64,000 bases of DNA from Pseudomonadota bacterium (lineage in GTDB: Bacteria; Pseudomonadota; Gammaproteobacteria; Steroidobacterales; Steroidobacteraceae): the NCBI GenBank assembly GCA_023433705.1, contig JAEYUC010000095.1, positions 62,001-126,000 of the forward strand. Reading direction: 5' to 3'. The notes under the pieces were generated by a model that was not told where the DNA came from, searched no databases, and worked only from the letters and a program-made list of their open reading frames with translations. Both the position numbers and the translations under genes were made by a program. Shown here piece after piece: positions 8,973 through 19,650 of this stretch (position 1 is the stretch's first letter; each line of letters begins with the position of its first letter).

Positions 8973-10342
8973 TGCGCGAACGCGGCATCACGTTGCTGCT
9001 CGCGCTCGCGGCGCTCGCCGCGTTCTATGGAATGTGGCTGCGTCCGACGCCGTCGCTCGATCCGGACGCCGACACCGCGCGCCCCACCACGTCCGAGCGC
9101 CGCGGCAACGGCTACGCGGCGTTGTTCGAGTGGCTGTCGCGATCCGGCATCGCGGCCCGCTCGTATCGCGATCGTTACACCGGGCTTGCCGATCTTTCGA
9201 TCGCGCCACGCGGCAACCTGCTCATCCTTTCGTTGCCGGGGCTCGAGGTGTTCCGCAACGACGAGTTCGGCGCGCTCGACACCTGGGTTCGCCAAGGCAA
9301 CACCTTGCTGATCTGCGCGGCGCTCATCGACCAGCCGGGCTGGGGCGCTGGGCGCACGTCGAGCACGGTGGTCGAGATCGAGTCGCTCACCGGCGTCGAA
9401 TTCGAAACGCTCGCCGCGCGCGCCCAGCGGCTCGACCGCACGCCGCTCTCGCAGCGCGTCGCCGAGCAGGATGCCCGCGACGCCAGTGGCGAGGGCGAGG
9501 ACGACGACGATGAACCGGATCGCATCGAATCGCTGCTCGGCGGCGACCGTCGGATCCTCGACGAGCCCGAGAAGATCGAACTACTGCCCACCGGTCCGCA
9601 TTCGCTGCTGCGCGGTGTGCGCCGGCTCGCTCTCGAAACCGACTACCCGGCGGAGGAGTGGTCGCTGCGCATGCCTTACGACAGTTTCCTGATCACGCTG
9701 GCGCGCGCGCCCAACGGCGAAGGCGCGATCTTCGAACAGCGTCTGGGCGCGGGACGCATCCTGCTGTCCGCCGGCGGATCGCTGTTCACGAACCGCGCGC
9801 TCGGCAGCGACGACAATGCGCGGCTGTTGGGCAACATCGTGGCAGCCGCGGTGGCGCCGGGCGGCACGGTGCTGTTCGACGACCTGCGCCAGGGACTTTC
9901 GGCAAACTACGACCCGGCCCGGTTCTTCAGCGACCCGCGCCTGCTGCGCACGGTCTTCATCGTGCTGGCCTTGTGGCTGGTGTGGGTGCTCGGCTCGACG
10001 CGGCTGCGCGCGCCCGCGGAGGCGGCGAACGATCCTTCCGAAGCGACGCTGGTCCGCCATGCCGGCAACTTCATCGCGCGCACGGTGGCGCCTCACCATA
10101 CCGCGCGCAGCCTGTTCGACGATTTCTTCGGACAGGTCGCACGCGTCGCGCGCGGCTCCGGGCTGCGCGCGAACGCCGAACGCGGCGAGCTGTGGCGCTG
10201 GCTCGAGCGACACGCGGCAATCCTTCCGCAGGAGATGGATCAGCTCAAGGCCTGGTACGCGGACGCCTACGCGGAGCGCAAGCCTCCGCTCACTTCCTTG
10301 CAGAACCTGCTCGACAAACTCGCGAGAAAAATCAAGACATGA
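8972..10342 (+). CDS. DUF4350 family membrane protein
   Basis: 456 aa. A short N-terminal membrane anchor (residues 5-20), a large extracytoplasmic domain resembling the glutamine-amidotransferase-like fold of DUF4350 (RRGNGYAALFEWL, LLILSLPG, GRILLSAGGSLFTN), a second membrane helix near residue 330 (TVFIVLALWLVWVLG) and a cytoplasmic tail. An acidic stretch (residues 165-180, many D/E) lies inside the extracytoplasmic domain. The family regularly occurs between DUF4129 and MoxR genes, as here. Function unknown; the neighbourhood suggests an envelope complex remodelled by the MoxR ATPase. It overlaps moxR by 4 nt (ATGA). Confidence 0.75.
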   Translation: MRERGITLLLALAALAAFYGMWLRPTPSLDPDADTARPTTSERRGNGYAALFEWLSRSGIAARSYRDRYTGLADLSIAPRGNLLILSLPGLEVFRNDEFGALDTWVRQGNTLLICAALIDQPGWGAGRTSSTVVEIESLTGVEFETLAARAQRLDRTPLSQRVAEQDARDASGEGEDDDDEPDRIESLLGGDRRILDEPEKIELLPTGPHSLLRGVRRLALETDYPAEEWSLRMPYDSFLITLARAPNGEGAIFEQRLGAGRILLSAGGSLFTNRALGSDDNARLLGNIVAAAVAPGGTVLFDDLRQGLSANYDPARFFSDPRLLRTVFIVLALWLVWVLGSTRLRAPAEAANDPSEATLVRHAGNFIARTVAPHHTARSLFDDFFGQVARVARGSGLRANAERGELWRWLERHAAILPQEMDQLKAWYADAYAERKPPLTSLQNLLDKLARKIKT

Positions 10343-11289
10343 ACTCAATAGTCGCCACTTTCGAACAATCCGTGCAGCGCGAGCTCGCGCGCGTCATCGT
10401 CGGGGCCGAAGACATCGTCCGTGCGCTGTCGATCGCGCTGATCGCGCGCGGCCACGTGCTCGTGCAGGGACCGCCGGGACTCGGCAAGACCCTGCTCGCG
10501 AAAACGCTCGCGCGCGTGCTGGGCGGGGAATTCCGCCGCGTGCAGGGCACCGCGGACCTGATGCCGAGCGACATCGTCGGCACGCACGTATTCGACTCGG
10601 CGAAGAACGAGTTCGTGTTCCGGCGCGGGCCACTGTTCGCGGACGTGCTGCTGGTCGACGAGATCAACCGCACCGGGCCCAAGACGCAGTCGGCGCTGCT
10701 CGAGGCGATGGAAGAGCGGCACGTATCGTCGGAGCGGGACACGTTCGCGCTCCCCGAGGACTTCCTCGTGCTCGCGACGCAGAACCCGCGCGAGTTCGAA
10801 GGCACCTATCCACTGCCCGAATCGCAGCTCGACCGCTTCATGCTGCGCGTCGACATGACCTACCCGGAGCGCGCCGCGGAAGCCGAGATCCTGCGCCGCT
10901 ACGGCACCGAGCTCGAAGCGCGCGAGGCAATTCCCGCCGATCTCGGCACGCTCGACACCAACCTGCTGCACCAGGCGCGCGCCGCCGCGAGTGCGCTGCA
11001 CGTGTCCGAGGCGCTGTCCAACTACGTGCTCGATCTCGCGCAGGCGACACGCACGCATCCGCGCGTGGCGCTCGGATTGTCGACGCGCGGCGCGCTCGCG
11101 CTGATTCGCGCGGCGCGTGTGCACGCGGGGCTTCGCAACGGCGATTTCGTCGCGCCCGACGATGTGCAGTCCGTCGCGCGCTGGGTGCTGGCGCATCGCC
11201 TGGTCCTCAAGCCCGAGGCCGCTCTCGAAGGCGAGACCGATCTCGGCATCGTCGGCGCCATTCTCGACGCCACACCCGTTCCGAGGTAG
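10339..11289 (+). CDS. MoxR-family AAA+ ATPase
   Basis: 316 aa, full length for the family. Walker A is GPPGLGKTLLAK, Walker B LLVDEINR, and sensor 1 is in LVLATQNP; the C-terminal lid domain contains STRGALALIRAAR. MoxR ATPases act as chaperones for assembly or activation of protein complexes, usually with a von Willebrand-type or DUF58 partner. The start at ATG 10339 overlaps the DUF4350 stop as ATGA; the apparent longer frame upstream is the antisense-free shadow of DUF4350. The DUF58 partner starts 4 nt downstream. Confidence 0.93.
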   Translation: MNSIVATFEQSVQRELARVIVGAEDIVRALSIALIARGHVLVQGPPGLGKTLLAKTLARVLGGEFRRVQGTADLMPSDIVGTHVFDSAKNEFVFRRGPLFADVLLVDEINRTGPKTQSALLEAMEERHVSSERDTFALPEDFLVLATQNPREFEGTYPLPESQLDRFMLRVDMTYPERAAEAEILRRYGTELEAREAIPADLGTLDTNLLHQARAAASALHVSEALSNYVLDLAQATRTHPRVALGLSTRGALALIRAARVHAGLRNGDFVAPDDVQSVARWVLAHRLVLKPEAALEGETDLGIVGAILDATPVPR

Positions 11290-11293
11290 CCAG

Positions 11294-12592
11294 GTGCACT
11301 TCGCGCTGCGCGGATACCTGTTCATCGCGCTGATCGCGCTGCTCGCGATCGCGGGCACGTGGTCGGATGAACCGGCATTCGAGGGCGCCTGGCTGTTGCC
11401 CGCGTTCCTGCTGCTCGCGGGTCTCGCGATCGAGGCCTGGTATGCCCGCGGCACGCGCGTCGATCTGCGCATCCGGTACGACTCCAGCCTGCGGCTCGGT
11501 CGCCGCGCGCAGGGCGCATTCGCGTTTCATCACAACCGCGGACGCGAGTTGGAAGTGCAGTACGCCCGCGTGCTTCCGCCGGCGCTCGCGCAGTCCGTCG
11601 ACGTGCGGCAGGTGAAGGTGCCGCCGGCCGGGGAGTTGCGCGATCCCTGCGAGCTGCTGCCGACGCGGCTCGGCGCCGGCCGGTTCACGACCGTGCCGGC
11701 AAGATTGTTAGGCCGGTTCTCGCTCGCGTGGTGGACCCGACCCCTCGGCCTCGATGCGCCGTTCACGGTCGGACCCGATAGCCTGTCGCGCGGCGCGCGC
11801 GCGGTGCCGGGCGAGTCGGCCGGAGAAACGCCGCGGCGCCTGCCGGGCGTGGGAGTCGAGCTGCTGCAATTGCGCGACTACGTTTCCGGCGACGCGTTGT
11901 CGCGCATCGACTGGAAAGCGACGGCCCGCCGCGGCACGTTGATCTCGCGCGAATACAGCGAGGCGCAGCACCTCGAGATCCTGATCGTCATCGACGCGGG
12001 CCGTGCGAGCCGCGTACGCGCCGGCGCGCTCGATCGACTGGGGCTGTACGCGAACGTCGCCGCTCGTCTCGCGCAGCACGCGGTTTCGGCCGAGGACCGG
12101 GTCGGTGTGATCGTATACGCCGACCGGATCATGGGCGCCTGCCTGCCGGACCGCGGCGTGCGCGCGGCGACGCGCCTGCATCGCACGCTCGAAACCCTCG
12201 TGACCGATCGCGGCGAATCGGATCCGTTGATCGCGGCAATGCACGTGCGGCGCATGATGCGGCATCGTGGGCTCGTCGTCTGGCTCACGGATCTCGCGGA
12301 GCCGGATCGCAACGACCGGTTGATGCACGCGATGAAGGCGCTCGTGCCGCGCCATCAGCCCATAGTGGCCGCGCCGCACGCCGCGGAGATTTCCGAGCTC
12401 GCGCAAGCCGAGGCGCGCGACTGGCGCGATCCGGCCATCGCGCTCGCGGCGCGCGAGCACCGCGATCGTGCGCAATTGCAGGTCGCGACGTTGCGGCGGC
12501 AGGGAGTGGTCGTGCTCGACGAGCCGGACGACAAGCTCGACACGGCGGTCATCGACGCCTATCTACAGCTGCGCCGCCGGAAGAAGGTCTAG
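11294..12592 (+). CDS. DUF58 domain protein, MoxR partner
   Basis: 432 aa. Two N-terminal membrane helices (residues 5-50), a beta-rich middle region and the DUF58 core with GDALSRIDWKATARRG, followed by a vWA-like domain (EILIVIDAGR...). The start GTG 11294 is 4 nt after the moxR stop with GAGG at 11283-11286 as ribosome binding site. DUF58 proteins are routinely encoded next to MoxR and are thought to be the ATPase target or adaptor; no enzymatic function is established. It ends 10 bp from the convergent RDD-SpoIIM gene. Confidence 0.85.
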   Translation: MHFALRGYLFIALIALLAIAGTWSDEPAFEGAWLLPAFLLLAGLAIEAWYARGTRVDLRIRYDSSLRLGRRAQGAFAFHHNRGRELEVQYARVLPPALAQSVDVRQVKVPPAGELRDPCELLPTRLGAGRFTTVPARLLGRFSLAWWTRPLGLDAPFTVGPDSLSRGARAVPGESAGETPRRLPGVGVELLQLRDYVSGDALSRIDWKATARRGTLISREYSEAQHLEILIVIDAGRASRVRAGALDRLGLYANVAARLAQHAVSAEDRVGVIVYADRIMGACLPDRGVRAATRLHRTLETLVTDRGESDPLIAAMHVRRMMRHRGLVVWLTDLAEPDRNDRLMHAMKALVPRHQPIVAAPHAAEISELAQAEARDWRDPAIALAAREHRDRAQLQVATLRRQGVVVLDEPDDKLDTAVIDAYLQLRRRKKV

Positions 12593-12602
12593 CTCACGAG
12601 CG

Positions 12603-14146
12603 CTAGATCGGGACGGGCGGCCCGCCGCGACTGCGTCCGAACACGTACCCGCGCAGCAGCGACACCATGAAGAGCCAGTAGCCCACGCCGATCGTGACGC
12701 GCGCCCAGCGCGGGATCTCCGGGTCCGGCGAGATGTATCCCTCGATGAATCCGCAGATGAACAGCAGCAGGGTCACCACGACGAGCACACGCAGGCCGGC
12801 CGCGGCGGCCACGCGGAACGCTTCGCCGCGCGTGAGCTTGCCGGGACGGATCAGCGCTTCGCCCAGGTACGCCCCCGCGGCGCCGGCGATGCAGATGCAG
12901 GACAACTCGACGCAGCCGTGCGCGACGACGAAGTCGAACAGGCGGCCGGCGAGTCCGTGTTGTCCCGTGAACGCGAAGATGGCGCCGAGGGAAATGCCGT
13001 TGAGACCGATTAGGTAGAAAGTCCCGAGTCCGAACACCACGCCCGAACAGAACGCGAAGAACGACACGATGACGTTGTTGGTCAGGATGGAGACCGACAG
13101 GACGGCCGAGGGCGTCACGTTGAGGAGGCCGTCGGTCCACAACTCGCCGCGTTCCACCGTGGCGATGAGTTTCGGATCCGCGAACATTTCGATCAGGTCG
13201 GGATACGTGTACACCAGCCAGAATCCCGTGACGATGGCGACGATGAACAGCAGCGTTACCGCGAGCAGGTGGATGCGCATGGCGCCGATCGCGTCGGGCA
13301 CCTGGTCGCGCATGAGCGAAAGCAGCACGTCCGGCAGGCGGCGCGCGGGACGGTGGATCGCGTCATGCAGGTCGCCGTACACCGCTTCGAGGTATTCGGT
13401 CCGCGTCGCGGCGGGCGCGGTCGCGGGCGCCGCGAGGCGCGCATTGCCGAGTTCGTGCGCGGCGCGCCGGTAGTCGTCCACTACTTCGAGCGCATCGGAC
13501 ACGGACGCGTCGTCCTTGCGCAGGTGCGCGGCGCGTATCCGCGCGTCCGTCCAGGCTTTCATGTCGGCGCCGCCGAGGCCGAGTTTTTCCAGGAAGGGCG
13601 CGCGCTCGACGGTGAGCACGGTGCCGGCCGCCAGGTCACCGAGCCGTTGGTGACGTTTGCCGAAGATCACGAACAGCAGTCCGACGACGTAGAACACCGG
13701 CATCGAGTCGACGATGCGGAACACGTTGCGCGTCATGAGCGCGCCCACGGTCGGCACCACTCCCTCGGGCGTGAGCACGCGCAGCCCGGTCATGCGTTTG
13801 CCCGGCGTGCGGCCCGCGAGGAGCGGCTCGAGCACCAGGTGGTACAGAAAGTAGATAGCCGTCGCCGGCGTGGCGGCCAGCAGGTACCACAACGTCTGGT
13901 CGTCCGGCCGGACGTCCATGTCGATGTCGCCCGTGATGAGCCACGACGCGAGCAGCAGGTATACCAGCGCGACGCCCGCGCGGATGAGCCAGTCGAGGAC
14001 GAACGCGATGGAGCGCGCGCCCGGTCCGGCGATCACGATGCGCGCATCGACGCCGGTGGCGCTCGGCACCGCGAGTGCCGGAGGGGCGGCCAGCCCCTGG
14101 TCGGCAAGACCTGGGTCCGCGAGCGTAGGGCCCGCGGCCGGCGCGC

Positions 14147-14150
<4 letters not shown>
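12603..14150 (-). CDS. RDD - SpoIIM fusion membrane protein
   Basis: 515 aa from GTG 14150-14148, whose GTGA overlaps the prfA stop. The N-terminal part (about residues 30-175) is an RDD domain with transmembrane helices and the ARSIAFVLDWLIRAG start and LAGRTPGKRMTGLRV motif. After a roughly 100-residue soluble linker comes a stage II sporulation protein M-like domain with five or six helices (residues 285-505), including SFFAFCSGVVFGLGTFYLI and HGCVELSCICIAG. In other genomes RDD and SpoIIM are often separate genes in a MoxR/DUF58 cluster; here they are one polypeptide. The convergent MoxR operon supports joint function; what is transported or assembled is unknown. Confidence 0.85.
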
Positions 14151-15241
<1,091 letters not shown>

Positions 15242-15248
15242 AGAACCA

Positions 15249-15276
15249 TTGTAAGGGGCCGGGGTCCAGTTATAGT
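15249..15276 (+). promoter_or_regulatory. Candidate sigma70 promoter for the TPR-lolB-ispE operon
   Basis: TTGTAA (15249-15254), a 16 nt spacer, then TATAGT (15271-15276). The TPR gene ATG is at 15284, only 7 nt after the -10 box, and no ribosome binding site lies between, so the transcript would be leaderless or nearly so. Inference from consensus only. Confidence 0.4.
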
Positions 15277-15283
15277 GCCCTCC

Positions 15284-17044
15284 ATGCCACGAAAATCCTT
15301 GCTCGTAGCCATTTTTTCCCTGGCCATCGCCGCATGGCTGCCGGGTTCCGCCGGCGCGCTGTCCACCACCAAGACCGACGACGCCGCGCTGATGCTTGCC
15401 GACATGGCGTTGTCGCGCGGCGACTGTCGCGGCGGCACGGACCGTTACCTCAAGGCGGCGATGGGCACGAGCGATGCGACCATCGCCGAACGCGCCACGA
15501 AGGTCGCGGCGGATTGCCAGCAGGTCGAAGCGACGCTGCGCGCGGCGAAGCGCTGGCAGAAGCTCGAGCCGCAAAGCGTGGACGCGGTCGCGGCGCTGGC
15601 CGTCGCGTCCGCGCGGTTGTACCAGGAGGAAGACACGGGCGCTGCGATCCTGCGCACGCACGAGCTCGGCGGCGAACAGGCCCTGATCAAGCTCATCCCC
15701 GAGGTGAGCGACGCGGGCGGCCACGCGATCGCGCTGGAAACCCTGCGCCCGATCTTCGACGCGCCGGATGCATCGAACGACCTGCTTTCGGCCGCGGTCG
15801 ACCTCTCCCTGGAATCCTTCGACTTCGCGACCGCGCGCAAGTACGCGGACCGCATGCTCGCGGCCGAACCCGCCTCGGGTTACGCGCGCGCCCAGCTCGC
15901 GCGCGTGCTCACGGCCGAAGGCGATGCCATCTCCGCGATTGCCTATGCGAAAGAGGCCGCCGCGCTCGAACCGGATACGCAGCGCTTCGCCTATCCCGAC
16001 ACATTGCTGCGGCTCGATCGTCTCGAGGACGCGCGCCAGGAGCTCGAGAGCATGCGCGTCGACGAGGCGGTGCGTGACGAAGCGGATCTGCGTCTCGGCA
16101 AGGTCGCGTATCAGCTCGGCGACATGGCCGAGGCCGGTCGGCGTTTCGGTAGTTTACTGTCGTCGCAGACGGCCGCGCCCGAGGCTTTCTTCTATCTTTC
16201 GTCGATCGCCGAACGCGAAGGCCGCACGGATCTCGCGCTCGAGGGATATTCGCGGCTGGCGGAGGCCGGCGCGGGGCTCATCGTGCGCGGCCGCGCCGCG
16301 CGCCTGCTGATGAAGGAGAACAAGCGCGACGAGGCATTCCGGATGCTCGACGAACACGCGGTGAAGGAACGCGCGGATTCGCTCGACGTAGAGTTCGCCA
16401 AGGCTTCGATTCTCGAGGACGCCGGCAAGCCTTCCGAGGCCGTCGCGCTGCTGCAGCTCGCACTCGAACGCTTCCCGCATCATCCTGGGCTGCGCTACCA
16501 GATCGCGCTCGTGCAGGAAAAGGCGGGCATGAACAAGGAATCCGTGCGCGGCCTCGAATCGCTGCTTAAGGAGCGTCCCGAGGATTCGAACCTGCTCAAC
16601 GCGCTCGGTTATTCGCTGGCCGATCGCAACGAGAAGCTGCCGCGTGCCGAGACGCTCATCCGCAAGGCGCTCGAGATCTCGCCCGACAATCCGGCCTATC
16701 TCGACAGCATGGGCTGGGTGCGATTCCGCCGCGGCGACATTCCGGGCGCGCTGCCTTATCTCGAGCGCGCGCACCGCATTTTTCCGGATCCGGAGATCGC
16801 CTCGCACTGGGGCGAGGCGCTGTGGGTGAGCGGCAAGCAGGCCGAGGCCCGCGCCCTGTGGGCGCGCTCGCTCGCGCGGTCGCCGGATTCGAAGCCGCTG
16901 CGTTCGACGATCGAGCGGCTGACCGGCACGAAGCTCGACGAGCCGCCGGAATCCGCAGCCCCGGACGCGCTGCCGCCGGCGGATGCGCCGACGCCGGAAG
17001 GCGTGGAAAAGACCTCGGTCACGACGGCGTCCGCCGGTAGCTAG
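15284..17044 (+). CDS. Exported tetratricopeptide-repeat protein upstream of lolB
   Basis: 586 aa. A signal peptide (residues 1-25, ending GSAGA) is followed by almost continuous helical repeats with TPR character, strongest in the C-terminal half (for example LLNALGYSLADRNEKLPRAE and the PDNPAYLDSMGWVRFRRGD block). It corresponds in position to the TPR protein that precedes lolB in Pseudomonas (PA4667 position), a likely periplasmic protein-interaction scaffold of unknown partner. lolB follows after 5 nt. ATG 15284 is chosen because it gives the signal peptide. Confidence 0.85.
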   Translation: MPRKSLLVAIFSLAIAAWLPGSAGALSTTKTDDAALMLADMALSRGDCRGGTDRYLKAAMGTSDATIAERATKVAADCQQVEATLRAAKRWQKLEPQSVDAVAALAVASARLYQEEDTGAAILRTHELGGEQALIKLIPEVSDAGGHAIALETLRPIFDAPDASNDLLSAAVDLSLESFDFATARKYADRMLAAEPASGYARAQLARVLTAEGDAISAIAYAKEAAALEPDTQRFAYPDTLLRLDRLEDARQELESMRVDEAVRDEADLRLGKVAYQLGDMAEAGRRFGSLLSSQTAAPEAFFYLSSIAEREGRTDLALEGYSRLAEAGAGLIVRGRAARLLMKENKRDEAFRMLDEHAVKERADSLDVEFAKASILEDAGKPSEAVALLQLALERFPHHPGLRYQIALVQEKAGMNKESVRGLESLLKERPEDSNLLNALGYSLADRNEKLPRAETLIRKALEISPDNPAYLDSMGWVRFRRGDIPGALPYLERAHRIFPDPEIASHWGEALWVSGKQAEARALWARSLARSPDSKPLRSTIERLTGTKLDEPPESAAPDALPPADAPTPEGVEKTSVTTASAGS

Positions 17045-17049
17045 AGGCG

Positions 17050-17730
17050 ATGCCCGTGTCCCGCACGGGTCGGCGTGCCGCAAGCGCTCCAGTGACCGAA
17101 GTGGCGATCGGTAGTGCGACCCGGATCGCGGCGTCGTTCGCGGTCGCGGCGGTGATGCTGCTCGCCGGCTGTCGCACGCTTCCCCCGCAGCCCGTGCTCG
17201 GGCCCGGCGCCGACGCGCCCTGGGCGGCGCAGCGCGCGGGGCTCGAGAAACTCGATCGCTTCGGACTCACGGGCCGTGTGGCGGTCGCGGCGAACGGAGA
17301 GGGATTCTCCGCGAATCTCCGTTACGAACGACAACCGGAACGCACGGATCTCGCGCTCGACGGCCCGATGGGCATCGGCGGTGTGCGCGTGGCGATCGCG
17401 GGCGATGACCTGCGCATCGAAACCAGTTCGGGCAAACAGCTCGATGGCGCGGCCGCGCGCGAGGAACTCGAGCAGCGCCTCGGATTCGCGTTGCCCTTGG
17501 CGGAATTGCGGTGGTGGGTGCTGGGCATCCCGGCGCCGGGTGATGCCCAGCTCGATGAAGACTCGGGCAGTGGCGAGATCCGCGGCTTCACGCAAAACGG
17601 CTGGCGCGTGAGCATCGATTCGCGCGCGCCCGGACTCGGATTCGCGTTGCCCCGCAGGCTGACGGCCGAACGCGCTACGGCGGAAATCCCGGCCCGCATG
17701 AAGTTGCTGGTGGAGCAATGGCGGCCCTGA
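17050..17730 (+). CDS. lolB: Outer-membrane lipoprotein receptor LolB
   Basis: 226 aa. LolB takes lipoproteins from LolA and inserts them in the inner leaflet of the outer membrane. A basic N-terminus, a hydrophobic segment and a lipobox LLAGC predict lipidation at Cys41; the residue after it is Arg, not Asp, as required for outer-membrane sorting. The remaining region matches LolB (LTGRVAVAANGEGFSANLRY; LRWWVLGIPAPGD). The N-terminal leader is longer than usual, so an internal start such as GTG 17092 might be used. It overlaps ispE by 13 nt. Confidence 0.92.
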   Translation: MPVSRTGRRAASAPVTEVAIGSATRIAASFAVAAVMLLAGCRTLPPQPVLGPGADAPWAAQRAGLEKLDRFGLTGRVAVAANGEGFSANLRYERQPERTDLALDGPMGIGGVRVAIAGDDLRIETSSGKQLDGAAAREELEQRLGFALPLAELRWWVLGIPAPGDAQLDEDSGSGEIRGFTQNGWRVSIDSRAPGLGFALPRRLTAERATAEIPARMKLLVEQWRP

Positions 17731-18581
17731 ACGTCGGACGCTGGAGCGCGCCCGCCAAGCTCAACCTGATGTTGCACGTCGTGGGCCGTCGGCCCGACGG
17801 TTACCACGAGCTGCAGACCGTGTTTCAGCTGGTCGACTTGCGCGATTCCATCGACATCGCCGCACGCGAGGATGGGGTGATCTCCCGGCCCAATGGCCCG
17901 CTCGGAGTGCCGGAAAGCGAGGATCTGGTCGTGCGTGCGGCCCGGGCGCTGAAAGAGGCGAGCGGCACCCCGCTGGGTGCCGATATCTCGGTGCTCAAGC
18001 GGATTCCGATGGGTGGGGGGCTCGGCGGCGGGAGCTCCGATGCCGCCACCACCCTGGTGGCACTGAATGAAATGTGGCGCACAGGGCTCAGTTCGGCGGA
18101 GTTGGCTGCAATTGGCGGCAAGCTGGGCGCTGATGTGCCGGTTTTCGTTCATGGGCACTCCGCCTGGGCCGAGGGCGTGGGCGAAAAGCTCACGCCGGTC
18201 TCCCTGGGGGGCGATTCCTGGTACGTGATCGTCAATCCAGGCGTCTCCGTGCCGACCGCCGCGGTATTCCAGGCTGCTGAATTGACACGGAATTCCGCCC
18301 CCACCACAATGCGCGGCTTTTTGGAAACGGGCGGGCGGAACGATTGCGAAGCGGTCGTGCGCGCGCGGTTTCCCGCGGTGGGTGAGGCACTAGACTGGCT
18401 TGCGCGGCATGCGCCGTCGCGGCTGACGGGCACCGGAGCGTGCGTGTTCGCGAAGTTCGCGCGTCCCGAGGACGCGGAGCGAATCGCGGCGCGGGTACCG
18501 GACAGCTGGCGCGCGTACGTCGCGCGCGGACTCGACGAGTCCCCGTTGCTGGCAGAGCTCGCACGTCGCGCGAAGAGTTAG
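17718..18581 (+). CDS. ispE: 4-diphosphocytidyl-2-C-methyl-D-erythritol kinase
   Basis: 287 aa. IspE phosphorylates CDP-methylerythritol in the MEP route to isopentenyl diphosphate. The N-terminal SAPAKLNLMLHVVGRRPDGYHEL and the GHMP-kinase glycine loop PMGGGLGGGSSDAA are diagnostic; the C-terminal motif LTGTGACVFAKF is present. It overlaps lolB by 13 nt and is followed after 5 nt by tRNA-Gln, matching the gammaproteobacterial order lolB-ispE-prs. Confidence 0.96.
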   Translation: MAALNVGRWSAPAKLNLMLHVVGRRPDGYHELQTVFQLVDLRDSIDIAAREDGVISRPNGPLGVPESEDLVVRAARALKEASGTPLGADISVLKRIPMGGGLGGGSSDAATTLVALNEMWRTGLSSAELAAIGGKLGADVPVFVHGHSAWAEGVGEKLTPVSLGGDSWYVIVNPGVSVPTAAVFQAAELTRNSAPTTMRGFLETGGRNDCEAVVRARFPAVGEALDWLARHAPSRLTGTGACVFAKFARPEDAERIAARVPDSWRAYVARGLDESPLLAELARRAKS

Positions 18582-18586
18582 GCCGT

Positions 18587-18661
18587 TGGGGTGTCGCCAA
18601 GTGGTAAGGCAGCGGGTTTTGATCCCGCCATTCGGAGGTTCGAATCCTTCCACCCCAGCCA
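18587..18661 (+). tRNA. tRNA-Gln (anticodon TTG)
   Basis: 75 nt including an encoded CCA end. The acceptor stem TGGGGTG pairs with CACCCCA; the anticodon stem GCGGG/CCCGC encloses the loop TTTTGAT with anticodon TTG; the T-arm is GGAGG TTCGAAT CCTTC. It lies between ispE and prs and is probably processed from their common transcript. Its presence alongside gatCAB means Gln-tRNA may be made by direct charging, by transamidation, or both. Confidence 0.97.
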
Positions 18662-18685
18662 TGTCAGTCGCAGTCGGGAGGCGGA

Positions 18686-19642
18686 GTGGTCGATTCGGAA
18701 ACGCTGACGCTGTTCGCGGGTAACGCCAATCCGGCGCTGGCCCACGACATTGCGCGCCATCTGATGACACCTCTGGGCCGGGCGTACGTCGGGAGATTTT
18801 CCGACGGCGAAGTGAACATCGAGTTGATGGAAAACGTGCGCGGGCGCGATGTATTCATCGTGCAGCCCACGTGCCCGCCGACGAACGATCACCTCATCGA
18901 ACTACTGGTGATGGTGGACGCCTGCCGGCGCGCCTCCGCGGCGAGGATCACCGCGGTGGTGCCGTACTTCGGCTACTCGCGCCAGGATCGCCGGCCGCGC
19001 GCCACGCGCAGCGCGATCACGGCGAAGCTGATCGCGAACATGATCCAGAGCGCGGGTGTGGATCGTCTGCTGACGATCGACCTGCACTCGGACCAGATAC
19101 AGGGATTCTTCGACATCCCGGTGGACAACGTGTACGCGTCGCCGGTGTTGCTGGGCGATGCGTACCGGCAGCGCTACGAGAACCTGATCGTGGTGTCGCC
19201 GGACGTCGGTGGTGTGGTTCGCGCGCGCGCGCTGGCCAAGCGCCTCGATGACGCCGACCTGGCGATCATCGACAAGCGCCGTCCGCGGCCGAACGAGTCG
19301 AAGGTGATGAACATCATCGGTGAGGTGAAGGGCAAGACCTGCGTCCTCATCGACGACATGGTGGATACCGCGGGCACGCTGTGTGCGGGCGCGCAGGCGT
19401 TGAAGGACGAGGGCGCGAAGAAGGTGGTGGCGTACATCACCCACGCGATCCTCTCCGGCAACGCGATCGAGAAGATCACGCAGTCGGCGCTCGACGAGCT
19501 GGTGGTGACCGACACCATCCCGCTGTCGCCGGCGGCAAAACAATGTGGCCGCATCCGGCAGTTGTCGGTTGCGGGGCTGCTGGCCGAGACGATTCGTCGC
19601 ATCCGCGACGAGGATTCCGTCAGCAGCTTGTATCTGGATTAG
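18686..19642 (+). CDS. prs: Ribose-phosphate diphosphokinase (PRPP synthetase)
   Basis: 318 aa. It makes PRPP from ribose 5-phosphate and ATP for purine, pyrimidine, histidine, tryptophan and NAD synthesis. Hallmarks: N-terminal LTLFAGNANPALA, SRQDRRPRATRSAITAKL, and the PRPP-binding loop CVLIDDMVDTAGT. The start GTG 18686 has GGGAGG at 18676-18681 just upstream; the ATG at 18661 is out of frame and belongs to the tRNA end. It follows tRNA-Gln by 24 nt. A palindromic repeat lies immediately downstream. Confidence 0.97.
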   Translation: MVDSETLTLFAGNANPALAHDIARHLMTPLGRAYVGRFSDGEVNIELMENVRGRDVFIVQPTCPPTNDHLIELLVMVDACRRASAARITAVVPYFGYSRQDRRPRATRSAITAKLIANMIQSAGVDRLLTIDLHSDQIQGFFDIPVDNVYASPVLLGDAYRQRYENLIVVSPDVGGVVRARALAKRLDDADLAIIDKRRPRPNESKVMNIIGEVKGKTCVLIDDMVDTAGTLCAGAQALKDEGAKKVVAYITHAILSGNAIEKITQSALDELVVTDTIPLSPAAKQCGRIRQLSVAGLLAETIRRIRDEDSVSSLYLD

Positions 19643-19650
19643 TGGTTAAT

